From Comamonadaceae bacterium (GTDB taxonomy: Bacteria; Pseudomonadota; Gammaproteobacteria; Burkholderiales; Burkholderiaceae_C), in assembly GCA_013298415.1 (NCBI GenBank), contig JAAFHN010000156.1:1-6432 (forward strand): a DNA stretch of 6,432 bases. Direction: 5' to 3'. This document shows, one piece after another, positions 1 to 4,980 of this stretch (positions are counted from its first letter, which is position 1; each line of letters starts with the position of its first letter). The position numbers were made by a program, and so were the translations under genes. Below the pieces are notes generated by a model that was given only the letters and a program-made list of their open reading frames with translations, was not told where the DNA came from and did not search any database.

Positions 1-1
1 C

Positions 2-532
2 GATGCAGCTTCGGTGCTCATCGGCCTGAATCAGCTTTGGGCTTTGGGATTGACGCTGCCGCAGCTGTGCGAGATTGGCCTGGGCCTGGGTGCCGACGTG
101 CCTTTTTTCATCCACGCCCAGCATGCTTGGGTGGAAGGCATTGGCGAGCACATCACAGCGCTGCCATCGGGCTCGGTGGCAGCGGGCACCTGCGTGCTGG
201 TCGTCAAACCGGCTCAAGGCATTGCCACCGCCGACATCTTCAGAGCCAAAGACTTGAAGCGCGACACGCCGAAGACGAGCGTCGAAGATTTCATCGCAGC
301 AGGCTTGGGCTTTGGCCACAACGATTTGCAGCCTGTTGCAAAACGCATTTGCCCAGAATTGGGCGAGGCATTGCGCTTGACGAATCGCGCCTTGAACCGA
401 TCCAGCCAGCACCCGCTTGCAGCGCGCATGACAGGCTCTGGCAGCGCGGTGTTCGCGTTTACCGAGGGCGCGATACCTGAGCTTGCCGAGCTGCCGCGCG
501 GCTGGCAAGCGCGGCTTTGCAGATTGCTTTGA
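2..532 (+). CDS. ispE: 4-diphosphocytidyl-2-C-methyl-D-erythritol kinase, 3' part (5' end outside window)
   Basis: IspE is the GHMP-superfamily kinase that phosphorylates the 2-hydroxyl of CDP-methylerythritol with ATP in the cytosolic MEP pathway of isoprenoid precursor synthesis. The window opens inside the gene: reading from base 2, the first residues DAASVLIGLNQLW match the end of the kinase's GGGSSDAA ATP-binding loop. About 176 C-terminal residues are present, compared with about 283 in the E. coli protein. Visible landmarks are GLGADVPFF near the start, the EGIGE segment after it, and near the C-terminus the third GHMP motif RMTGSGSAVFAF. The TGA stop is at 530-532. A GTG at 14 lies in frame but inside conserved sequence, so it is not the start. 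In betaproteobacteria ispE commonly sits upstream of tRNA-Gln and prs, as here. Nothing looks damaged in the visible part. Family assignment is firm; it rests on motif recall. Confidence 0.95.
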   Translation, partial: DAASVLIGLNQLWALGLTLPQLCEIGLGLGADVPFFIHAQHAWVEGIGEHITALPSGSVAAGTCVLVVKPAQGIATADIFRAKDLKRDTPKTSVEDFIAAGLGFGHNDLQPVAKRICPELGEALRLTNRALNRSSQHPLAARMTGSGSAVFAFTEGAIPELAELPRGWQARLCRLL

Positions 533-569
533 GGCGCCGCCGGACTGGCGCAATGCAGGGTTTTCATGG

Positions 570-575
570 CATAAT
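570..575 (+). promoter_or_regulatory. possible promoter -10 box for tRNA-Gln
   Basis: CATAAT at 570-575 matches five of six bases of the sigma-70 -10 consensus and lies about 100 nt upstream of the tRNA. It is followed by a GC-rich stretch (GGGCTTCGCGGGG), the kind of discriminator and initial region often seen at stringently controlled stable-RNA promoters. The -35 element is poor: the best candidate is CTGGCG at 545-550, with 19 nt spacing. A start near 582 would give a leader of roughly 95 nt for RNase processing. Inference from consensus only. Confidence 0.35.
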
Positions 576-677
576 CTTGGGCTTCGCGGGGATTTCGGTC
601 TGCAGGGTGGACTGAAGCCTCGGCGATGTGAGTTCCGGTTGTGTGTGTTGGCGAAGGCCTGCATTTGCAACCCGTGT

Positions 678-754
678 AGGGGAATCGCCAAGCTGGTTAA
701 GGCATCGGATTTTGATTCCGACATGCAAAGGTTCGAATCCTTTTTCCCCTGCCA
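678..754 (+). tRNA. tRNA-Gln (anticodon UUG)
   Basis: The 77-nt sequence folds as a full cloverleaf. The acceptor stem AGGGGAA (678-684) pairs with TTCCCCT (744-750). The D stem is GCC/GGC (687-689 with 701-703). The anticodon stem is TCGGA/TCCGA (705-709 with 717-721), with loop TTTTGAT and anticodon TTG at 712-714. The T arm is AAAGG-TTCGAAT-CCTTT. Discriminator G751 is followed by a genome-encoded CCA (752-754). The body closely resembles E. coli tRNA-Gln, including TCGCCAAGC after the acceptor stem. UUG reads CAA and, by wobble, CAG. It lies between ispE and prs, an arrangement seen in other Burkholderiales. No intron or defective stem is visible. Confidence 0.97.
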
Positions 755-773
755 AATTCATGCGTCGATAGCA

Positions 774-792
774 GCCCGCAGCAATGCGGCTT
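774..792 (+). other. small hairpin downstream of tRNA-Gln
   Basis: CCGCA (776-780) and TGCGG (785-789) pair across a GCAA loop of the GNRA type, 20 nt after the tRNA CCA end. There is no T-run, so it is not an intrinsic terminator on its own. It could shape 3' trailer processing or stability, but that is inference. Confidence 0.35.
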
Positions 793-807
793 GGGTTGAT
801 GCAAGCG

Positions 808-866
808 GGGTGATCGCCTTGCGCGTTGTGAAGCAGAGTCCAACGGCACGGTGCTCACCCTTTTTT
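808..866 (+). terminator. terminator-like hairpin (possible attenuator) ahead of prs
   Basis: A long imperfect stem can be traced by hand. GGGTGA (808-813) pairs with TCACCC (855-860), CGCC (815-818) with GGTG (850-853, one G-T pair), TGC (820-822) with GCA (846-848), and CGTTG (824-828) with CAACG (841-845). The loop is 12 nt (829-840). Single mismatches or bulges separate the blocks. TTTTTT (861-866) follows directly, then CTTTT. The shape is that of a rho-independent terminator, or the terminator arm of an attenuator, placed between tRNA-Gln and prs. It would shield prs from tRNA transcription or make prs expression conditional. No competing antiterminator was identified with confidence. 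Confidence 0.6.
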
Positions 867-900
867 CTTTTGGGGTTCCTCGCTTTTTGGGCAGCGCAGC

Positions 901-1857
901 ATGCATGTGCATCCTGACTTGATGGTTTTCACCGGCAACGCCAACCCTGGCCTGGCCCAAGAGATTTGTGATCGCCTGCAAACGCCGCTCGGCATGGCGG
1001 ATGTGTCGCGCTTTTCAGATGGCGAAATTAAGGTCGAAATCAAGCAGAACGTGCGCGCCCGAGACGTGTACGTGGTGCAGTCCACCTGCGCGCCCACGAA
1101 TGAAAACCTGATGGAATTGCTGATGATGGTGGACGCGCTCAAGCGTGCATCCGCCGAACGCATCAGCGCCGTGATCCCGTATTTCGGCTACGCGCGGCAA
1201 GACCGCCGCCCGCGCTCCACGCGCGTGCCGATCAGCGCCAAAGTTGTCGCCAATTTGCTGCAAACCGTGGGTGTGGCCCGCGTGCTCACGATGGATTTGC
1301 ATGCCGACCAGATTCAAGGCTTTTTCGACATTCCCGTTGACAACATTTACGCATCGCCCGCGCTTTTGGGTGACCTGAAGGCCCGCCGCTACGACGATTT
1401 GATCGTGGTATCACCCGATGTGGGTGGCGTGGTGCGCGCTCGCGCACTGGCCAAGCAGCTTGGCTGCGATTTGGCGATCATCGACAAGCGCCGCCCCCGC
1501 GCCAATGTGTCAGAAGTGATGCACGTGATTGGCGACATTGATGGCCGCAATTGCGTGATCATGGACGACATGATCGACACAGCAGGCACTTTGGTGCAGG
1601 CCGCCGAAGTATTGAAAGCGCGCGGCGCAAAAAAGGTATATGCCTATTGCACGCACGCCGTGTTTTCTGGCCCGGCGGTGGAGCGCATCGCAAAAGGCAA
1701 GGCGCTGGATGAAGTGGTGATCACCAACACCATTCCCCTTTCAGAAGCTGCACTGGATTGCCCACGGATCCGCCAGCTCTCGGTTGGGCCTTTGATTGCG
1801 CAAACGATTGAGCGCATTTCCAAAGGCGAGTCTGTCATGAGCTTGTTCAGCGACTGA
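901..1857 (+). CDS. prs: ribose-phosphate pyrophosphokinase (PRPP synthetase)
   Basis: Prs transfers pyrophosphate from ATP to ribose 5-phosphate, giving PRPP for purine, pyrimidine, histidine, tryptophan and NAD synthesis in the cytosol. The 318-residue product compares with 315 in E. coli and aligns by eye through almost its whole length. Landmarks are FSDGE (38-42), QSTCAPTNENLMEL (60-73), PYFGYARQDRR (93-103, ATP site), DLHADQIQGFF (132-142, containing the conserved His), the flexible catalytic loop DKRRPRANVSE (195-205), and the PRPP-binding signature MDDMIDTAGT (221-230). The ATG at 901 is chosen because an in-frame stop lies at 829-831, no ATG, GTG or TTG occurs between them, and the conserved sequence starts a few codons later. 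GTG907 and ATG922 are weaker alternatives. There is no strong Shine-Dalgarno sequence; GGGCAG is the best nearby. A terminator-like hairpin ends 35 nt upstream. Confidence 0.98.
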   Translation: MHVHPDLMVFTGNANPGLAQEICDRLQTPLGMADVSRFSDGEIKVEIKQNVRARDVYVVQSTCAPTNENLMELLMMVDALKRASAERISAVIPYFGYARQDRRPRSTRVPISAKVVANLLQTVGVARVLTMDLHADQIQGFFDIPVDNIYASPALLGDLKARRYDDLIVVSPDVGGVVRARALAKQLGCDLAIIDKRRPRANVSEVMHVIGDIDGRNCVIMDDMIDTAGTLVQAAEVLKARGAKKVYAYCTHAVFSGPAVERIAKGKALDEVVITNTIPLSEAALDCPRIRQLSVGPLIAQTIERISKGESVMSLFSD

Positions 1858-1872
1858 CATTTGAAATGTTTC

Positions 1873-1904
1873 GCCCCACCCTGGGGCACGGCCTGGCTGA
1901 GGCC
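1873..1904 (+). other. two tandem stem-loops after the prs stop
   Basis: GCCCCA-CCC-TGGGGC (1873-1887) and GGCCT-GGCTG-AGGCC (1890-1904) are two perfect short stems starting 16 nt after the prs TGA. Neither is followed by a T-run, so simple intrinsic termination is unlikely. They may stabilise the prs mRNA 3' end or help partial termination within a prs-rplY transcript. Structure is seen; function is inferred. Confidence 0.45.
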
Positions 1905-1944
1905 TTCGATCAGCAAGTGCATCGCATCGCGGTGGGCGCAATTG

Positions 1945-1971
1945 AGCATCAGACTGGTCGCGGTCGATGCT
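1945..1971 (+). other. stem-loop immediately upstream of the rplY ribosome-binding site
   Basis: AGCATC (1945-1950) pairs with GATGCT (1966-1971), and GAC (1952-1954) with GTC (1963-1965). There is one bulged A and an 8-nt loop TGGTCGCG. The stem ends 6 nt before GGAGAAG, the probable Shine-Dalgarno sequence of rplY. A role in translational control is possible because many ribosomal proteins regulate their own mRNA, but nothing here proves it. Confidence 0.4.
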
Positions 1972-1987
1972 GATTTTGGAGAAGTCT

Positions 1988-2635
1988 ATGAAATTCGTCG
2001 CTTTTGAGCGCAAAACGCAAGGTACGGGTGCGAGCCGCCGTCTGCGTGGTTCTGGCAAAACGCCTGGCATCGTCTATGGCGGCGCATCTGCGCCCCAATT
2101 GATTGAGCTGGATCACAACGCACTGTGGTTCGCACTCAAGAAAGAAGCTTTCCACGCCTCGATTCTGGAAATGGAATTGAACGGCGCAACAAACAAAGTG
2201 CTGTTGCGAGATGTGATTTATCACCCGTTCCGCCCCGAAGTGCAGCACGTGGATTTCCAGCGCGTGGAAGCCGATACTGTGTTGAACATGAAGGTGCCGC
2301 TCCACTACAGCGGTGAAGAAGGCTCACCCGCCGTCAAGGCCGATGCCTGTTTGGTCACACACGTATTGAACGAAATCCAAGTCGCCTGCTTGCCCGCCGA
2401 TTTGCCAGAATTCATCGCTGTGGATCTGAGCGGCCTGAAAAAGGGCGCCTCGCTGCACTTGAGCGACGTCACCCTGCCCAAAGGCGTGAAGGCCATCACC
2501 CACGGCAAGAAGAGCCCCGTGCTCGTCACGGTGACCGAAGCCAAGGAAGAGGAAGTGGCAGCCCCCGCAGCCGCAGCCGCCCCGGCAGCTGGTGGCAAGA
2601 AAGACGGCAAGAAAGAAGCACCCAAGAAGAAGTAA
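1988..2635 (+). CDS. rplY: 50S ribosomal protein L25, long Ctc-type form
   Basis: L25 binds 5S rRNA in the central protuberance of the large ribosomal subunit. The 215-residue product is the long form: an N-terminal 5S-binding domain, a second beta-rich domain, and a low-complexity tail. E. coli L25 has only the first domain, about 94 residues. Landmarks are GTGASRRLRGSGKTPGIVYG (12-31), LLRDVIYHPFRPEVQHVDF (72-90), and a tail rich in Ala-Pro then Lys-Gly (about 190-215) ending in PKKK. The start is set at 1988 because GGAGAAG lies 5 nt upstream and MKFVAFERKTQGTG matches the usual L25 N-terminus. An in-frame ATG at 1967 would add seven residues and put the Shine-Dalgarno sequence inside the gene. 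It follows prs by 130 nt and ends 20 nt before a strong terminator, so prs-rplY may share a transcript. Confidence 0.95.
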   Translation: MKFVAFERKTQGTGASRRLRGSGKTPGIVYGGASAPQLIELDHNALWFALKKEAFHASILEMELNGATNKVLLRDVIYHPFRPEVQHVDFQRVEADTVLNMKVPLHYSGEEGSPAVKADACLVTHVLNEIQVACLPADLPEFIAVDLSGLKKGASLHLSDVTLPKGVKAITHGKKSPVLVTVTEAKEEEVAAPAAAAAPAAGGKKDGKKEAPKKK

Positions 2636-2655
2636 TTTCGACTTGGCCCAGCTTG

Positions 2656-2683
2656 AAAAAGCCCGCGTCCTGCGGGCTTTTTT
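2656..2683 (+). terminator. rho-independent terminator after rplY
   Basis: The stem GCCCGC (2661-2666) with GCGGGC (2672-2677) closes a GTCCT loop. It is preceded by AAAAA (2656-2660) and followed by TTTTTT (2678-2683). The A and T tracts extend the stem, so the signal could act on both strands. It lies 20 nt after the rplY stop and closes the prs-rplY unit. Confidence 0.92.
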
Positions 2684-2707
2684 CATGCGTCCGAGGGATC
2701 ATGAATG

Positions 2708-2887
2708 GCCGGACGCAAAAGACGCAAAGGTTTCACAAAAGACGCAAAAAACAGCCGAAATTTTGAGACGTCTCTTTTCAAAAATCATAGCAGTAAACAT
2801 CGATAGCACGGGGACAGGAGCTGGTTTTTCTTCGGAATCGGTTCGTTTCGCGGCTTTTGCGAGACTTCTACGTCGTTTGCGTCCGGC
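2708..2887. repeat. large imperfect inverted repeat, MITE-like
   Basis: The left arm 2708-2748 and right arm 2847-2887 are inverted copies. The outer 12 bases (GCCGGACGCAAA at 2708-2719 against TTTGCGTCCGGC at 2876-2887) are perfect. Over 41 positions without gaps 33 agree by hand alignment. The spacer of about 98 nt is AT-rich. A short palindromic element of this size with no ORF fits a MITE or other non-autonomous intergenic repeat. No clear target-site duplication was found at the edges. The identity of any mobilising transposase is unknown. Confidence 0.6.
2778..2817 (+). repeat. GGACAG-type dispersed repeat, copy 1
   Basis: This stretch runs from TCAAAAATCATAGCAG to GGACAG and matches the reverse complement of 5147-5186 at 30 of 40 ungapped positions. 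It lies at the centre of the inverted repeat 2708-2887. Conserved blocks are TCAAAAA, TAGCA, AAACAT, GATA and GGACAG. Confidence 0.6.
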
Positions 2888-2925
2888 TGTTGAAGGCTCC
2901 CTTCGGTCTCTTTCGAACACCCACC

Positions 2926-2931
2926 TATCAT
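2926..2931 (+). promoter_or_regulatory. possible -10 box for pth
   Basis: TATCAT matches five of six consensus bases and ends 7 nt before the pth start codon. Transcription would begin almost at the ATG, giving a leaderless mRNA. This fits the absence of a Shine-Dalgarno sequence upstream of pth. The -35 region (TTCGGT at 2902-2907, 18-nt spacing) is poor. Weak inference. Confidence 0.3.
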
Positions 2932-2938
2932 CCAAACC

Positions 2939-3574
2939 ATGATCAAACTCTTCGTGGGCCTGGGCAACCCGGGCGCGCAGTACGAACGCACGCGACACAA
3001 CGCGGGCTTCTGGTTCATCGACGAACTCGCGAGCCAATGGAAGGCCAATCTGACCTACGACAAGGCGTACCACGGGTTGGTCGCCCGCGCCTCACAGTCT
3101 GGCCAAACCGTGTGGCTGCTGGAGCCCCAAACCTTCATGAACCTGAGCGGCAAAGCCGTTGGCGCACTCGCCCGCTTCTTCAAAATCGCCCCTGAAGAGA
3201 TCTTGGTGGCCCATGATGAGCTGGACATCAGCCCCGGCGAAGCCAAATGCAAGCTCGGCGGCTCGCACGCAGGCCACAACGGTTTGAAAGACATCGCCGC
3301 AGCGCTAGGCACGCTCAACTTCTGGCGCCTGCGCATCGGCATCGGCCACCCCGGCGTGAAGGCCGAAGTGCTCAACTGGGTGCTGCAAACCCCCAAACCC
3401 GAAGACCGCACCAGCATCGACGAATCGATTGCGCGCAGCTTGAAAGCCGTGCCCGCCATGCTAGAAGGCGACATGGTGAAGGCGACGCAGACCATCCACA
3501 CCACCAAGCCACCCAGGCCCAAGCCGCCGAGGGCTGTCAATCCAACCGCAACGCAGTCAGTCCCTCAAGACTGA
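2939..3574 (+). CDS. pth: peptidyl-tRNA hydrolase
   Basis: Pth cleaves the ester bond of peptidyl-tRNAs that fall off the ribosome, recycling tRNA in the cytosol. The 211-residue protein carries the family hallmarks at the same numbering as E. coli Pth (194 residues): N10 in GLGNPG, catalytic H20 in RTRHNAG, N68 in TFMNLSGKAV, D93 in VAHDELD and N114 in GHNGLKDI. LRIGIGHPG follows at 131-139. The extra length is a C-terminal tail from about residue 190, rich in Pro, Lys and Arg (TTKPPRPKPPRAVNP), whose role is unknown. ATG 2939 fits the conserved MIKLFVGLGNPG start, yet no Shine-Dalgarno sequence precedes it and a TATCAT box lies 7 nt upstream. It sits beside rplY as in many betaproteobacteria, but a strong terminator lies between them, so it is probably transcribed separately. 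Its stop codon is inside a terminator hairpin. Confidence 0.97.
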   Translation: MIKLFVGLGNPGAQYERTRHNAGFWFIDELASQWKANLTYDKAYHGLVARASQSGQTVWLLEPQTFMNLSGKAVGALARFFKIAPEEILVAHDELDISPGEAKCKLGGSHAGHNGLKDIAAALGTLNFWRLRIGIGHPGVKAEVLNWVLQTPKPEDRTSIDESIARSLKAVPAMLEGDMVKATQTIHTTKPPRPKPPRAVNPTATQSVPQD

Positions 3575-3586
3575 ACTGCATTTTTT
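3553..3586 (+). terminator. rho-independent terminator overlapping the pth stop codon
   Basis: GCAGT (3553-3557) pairs with ACTGC (3575-3579) and CAGTC (3558-3562) with GACTG (3569-3573). There is one bulged A (3574) and a CCTCAA loop. A3580 then TTTTTT (3581-3586) follow. The ten-pair stem and T-run form a credible intrinsic terminator. The last pth codons and its TGA (3572-3574) lie inside the stem, so translating ribosomes could affect its folding. Confidence 0.8.
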
Positions 3587-3644
3587 GTAGCAACAAAGAT
3601 CGAAAGTACCTGGACAGATGGGGGATTTGCCTCAGAAAACGGCG
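3586..3644 (+). repeat. GGACAG-type dispersed repeat, copy 2 (left boundary of accessory segment)
   Basis: The first 32 nt (TGTAGCAACAAA at 3586-3597 through CTGGACAG at 3610-3617) match the reverse complement of 5147-5178 at 28 of 32 positions. Similarity continues with small gaps into TCAGAAAACGGCG (3632-3644), whose counterpart ends at 5119. The inward part also resembles 5013-5034. It begins directly at the T-run of the pth terminator. Confidence 0.7.
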
Positions 3645-3702
3645 GTTTGGCAGTCAAAAACTCCTGAACCGCTGGCAGTTCAACCGCAGAGCCAAACATC
3701 TG

Positions 3703-3732
3703 TTGACAATCGGCACACACTGGCATCAAAAT
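3703..3732 (+). promoter_or_regulatory. sigma-70-like promoter for the toxin-antitoxin pair
   Basis: A perfect -35 hexamer TTGACA (3703-3708) is followed after 18 nt by CAAAAT (3727-3732), which matches four of six -10 bases. The expected start site is close to 3739, the toxin's GTG start codon, so the message may be leaderless. The arms CACAC (3716-3720) and GTGTG (3737-3741) form an inverted repeat around the -10 box. Confidence 0.55.
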
Positions 3733-3738
3733 CAGCGT

Positions 3739-3752
3739 GTGAAGTGCTTCAC
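3739..3752. promoter_or_regulatory. palindrome over the toxin start codon, candidate operator
   Basis: GTGAAG-TG-CTTCAC is an inverted repeat with 6-bp arms. Its first three bases are the toxin's GTG start codon. The position, just after a promoter and at the head of a toxin-antitoxin unit whose antitoxin has a ribbon-helix-helix-type core, suits an autoregulatory operator. It could also act as an RNA hairpin hiding the start codon. No binding evidence exists here. Confidence 0.4.
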
Positions 3753-4026
3753 TTGGAACCCAGAAAAGAACGATCTGCTCAAAAAAGAGCGTGGCATCGG
3801 CTTTGAAGACATCGTGTTCCACATCGGAGCGGGCGACGTGCTTGAAGTCTTGGCGCATCCCAACCGGGAGCGATACCCGAATCAACAAATTCTGGTCGTC
3901 TTGGTTGAAGGCTATGCGTACCTGGTTCCGTTTGTCGAAACCGAAACTGAAGTTTTTCTCAAAACCATCATCCCCAGCCGCAAGGCCACCAAGAAATACG
4001 CAGGTGCAGCAGATGAACAAACTTGA
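3739..4026 (+). CDS. BrnT-like toxin of a type II toxin-antitoxin system
   Basis: The 95-residue product resembles the BrnT/DUF497 group of small toxins: an N-terminal FTWNPEKNDLLKKERGIGFE (4-23), then HPNRERYPNQQI (40-51), GYAYLVPFVE (58-67) and FLKTIIPSRKATKKYAG (73-89). BrnT-type toxins are RelE-fold ribonucleases that stop translation when free of antitoxin. The fold is inferred from recall, and the close subgroup may carry another name. The start is GTG 3739: there is no ATG in the gene, the conserved FTWN motif begins three codons later, and the open frame continues upstream only as an out-of-frame extension into pth. No Shine-Dalgarno sequence is seen, and a promoter points at the start codon. 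Its last 14 nt overlap the antitoxin gene, giving toxin-first order as in brnTA. Confidence 0.8.
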   Translation: MKCFTWNPEKNDLLKKERGIGFEDIVFHIGAGDVLEVLAHPNRERYPNQQILVVLVEGYAYLVPFVETETEVFLKTIIPSRKATKKYAGAADEQT

Positions 4027-4282
4027 CGCCGAAGAGCTTGAATTGCTGGATGCCTACGACGCAGGCGTACTCAAGCCCGTCGCAGACGCGAAAGAAGTTG
4101 CGGCTCGCCACAAAACCTATGCCGCTACCACATTTCAAAAAGACGCCCGAATCAATATTCGCCTCTCCTCCAAGGATTTGCGCCTCATTCAAAAGCGCGC
4201 ATTGAGCGAAGGCTTGCCCTACCAAACCTTGATTTCAAGCCTACTCCACAAATTTGTGGAGGGTCGGCTTGTCGAAGCGTGA
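4013..4282 (+). CDS. CopG/ribbon-helix-helix antitoxin partner
   Basis: The 89-residue product has a variable, acidic N-terminal half (MNKLDAEELELLDAYDAGVL) that would contact the toxin. Its C-terminal half carries KDARINIRLSSKDLRLIQKR (43-62) and ALSEGLPYQTLISSLLHKFV (63-82), the pattern of the CopG_antitoxin group: a beta-strand RINIRLSS followed by two helices. Such antitoxins bind the toxin and repress their own operon. ATG 4013 is preceded by AGGTG (4003-4007) at 5 nt and overlaps the toxin's 3' end by 14 nt, which suggests translational coupling. TGA is at 4280-4282. Identity as an antitoxin is strong from sequence pattern and arrangement; activity is inferred. Confidence 0.85.
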   Translation: MNKLDAEELELLDAYDAGVLKPVADAKEVAARHKTYAATTFQKDARINIRLSSKDLRLIQKRALSEGLPYQTLISSLLHKFVEGRLVEA

Positions 4283-4368
4283 AAGCCGAAACGCTCGCGT
4301 CACTTGGCTTGCGCTTGCAGGTTCGTTCAATCTCGCAATCTGTCATGACCGCTTGAAACGGATAGATA

Positions 4369-4390
4369 GACAGGCAAGGGATTTGCTTCA
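4369..4390 (+). repeat. possible remnant of the GGACAG repeat
   Basis: GACAG then four different bases, GGGATTTGC, one change and TCA match 3613-3634 at 17 of 22 ungapped positions. It lies in the 128-nt spacer between the antitoxin and acetyltransferase genes. The upstream half is too diverged to align with confidence, so chance resemblance is possible. Confidence 0.3.
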
Positions 4391-4410
4391 ATTTTGGCCC
4401 TGACCCACCC

Positions 4411-4902
4411 ATGATCATTGAGCCCATTGCACACTCCGAGCGCGCCACCCTGCTCCGCCTCGCCACAGATACGGGGCTTTTCAGCACCAACGAGGCGGAA
4501 GAGCTTTTGGGCGCGGTGTTGGATTCGCTTGCCAGTGGCGACTTGGGCGAAGGCCACGCAGCCATTGCTTGCCGCCAGCAATCTGGCAGCCCCGCCCTCG
4601 GCTGGTCTTACTTCGCGCCCGATCCCTATGCTGAAGCCGTGTGGAACGTGTGGTGGATCGGCGTTGGCCCCAGCCATCAGGGCAGCGGCGTTGGCCAAGC
4701 CCTGCTCGCACACATCGAGGAGGCCGCAGCCTCGTCCGGCGTACGGGTGATCGTCATCGAAACCAGCGACCAAGCACCACTCACCCGCGCAAGGCGCTTT
4801 TACGCCAAACAGGGCTACAGCGAATGCGGCCGGATCCCCGATTTCTACGCACCTAGGGATGCAAAAGTGATCTTCTCCCGCAGCCTCGGCCCAGCCGAGT
4901 GA
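4411..4902 (+). CDS. GNAT-family N-acetyltransferase
   Basis: The 163-residue protein has the GCN5-related acetyltransferase layout. The N-terminal half contains LATDTGLFSTNEAEEL (17-32). Motif A is WIGVGPSHQGSGVGQALLAH (82-101), whose QGSGVG turn binds the acetyl-CoA pyrophosphate. VIVIETSD (113-120) follows, and a motif B-like RARRFYAKQGY (126-136) leads into GRIPDFYAPRDAKVIFSR (140-157). The family transfers acetyl from acetyl-CoA to an amine, but the substrate cannot be told from sequence. ATG 4411 suits the domain start. There is no Shine-Dalgarno sequence; CCACCC precedes it. It stands 128 nt after the antitoxin gene, in the same direction, without a recognised terminator between. It could be standalone, a passenger of the repeat-bounded segment, or functionally tied to the toxin-antitoxin pair. 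The first is the default. Confidence 0.85.
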   Translation: MIIEPIAHSERATLLRLATDTGLFSTNEAEELLGAVLDSLASGDLGEGHAAIACRQQSGSPALGWSYFAPDPYAEAVWNVWWIGVGPSHQGSGVGQALLAHIEEAAASSGVRVIVIETSDQAPLTRARRFYAKQGYSECGRIPDFYAPRDAKVIFSRSLGPAE

Positions 4903-4980
4903 TGCATCATCCGAGAAATCGTGTCGGCGTTGCAGGGCAGAGCGACCAGAGGCATAGCCACGCCGGCTCACTTTCAATTT

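Larger units (their letters stand above)
2684..2938. other. gene-free, repeat-derived spacer between rplY and pth
   Basis: No credible gene is present. The stretch begins with a run of GACGCAAA-type units (2713-2719, 2721-2728, 2741-2749) and a 10-bp palindrome GAGACGTCTC (2765-2774). It continues through an AT-rich repeat copy (2778-2817) and then the reverse-complement counterpart of the first part (2847-2887). Near pth there is a small hairpin GAAGG-CTC-CCTTC (2892-2904) and a TATCAT hexamer (2926-2931). Open frames across it give low-complexity, repeat-derived translations. Confidence 0.6.

Noticed and set aside
214..567. Minus-strand and other-frame ORFs across ispE
   Set aside because: They are antisense or frame-shifted shadows of a conserved kinase gene with no recognisable motifs or ribosome-binding sites.
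1967..1987. In-frame ATG at 1967 as the rplY start
   Set aside because: It would put the Shine-Dalgarno sequence GGAGAAG inside the gene and add seven residues before the conserved N-terminus. ATG 1988 has correct spacing.
2713..2749. CRISPR-like array from the recurring GACGCAAA units
   Set aside because: The units are 7-8 nt long, separated by 1-13 nt, without spacer-length unique sequences. They are part of a low-complexity repeat arm.
3247..3738. A long open frame running from inside pth into the toxin gene, suggesting a 259-residue protein
   Set aside because: The part before 3739 is an out-of-frame reading of pth and the repeat copy. Its sequence is low-complexity and unlike any toxin N-terminus, whereas the conserved toxin motif starts right after GTG 3739.
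4925..4965. Terminator after the acetyltransferase gene (CGGCGT at 4925-4930 with ACGCCG at 4960-4965)
   Set aside because: The loop is 29 nt, the stem only six pairs, and no T-run follows closely, so the signal is too weak.
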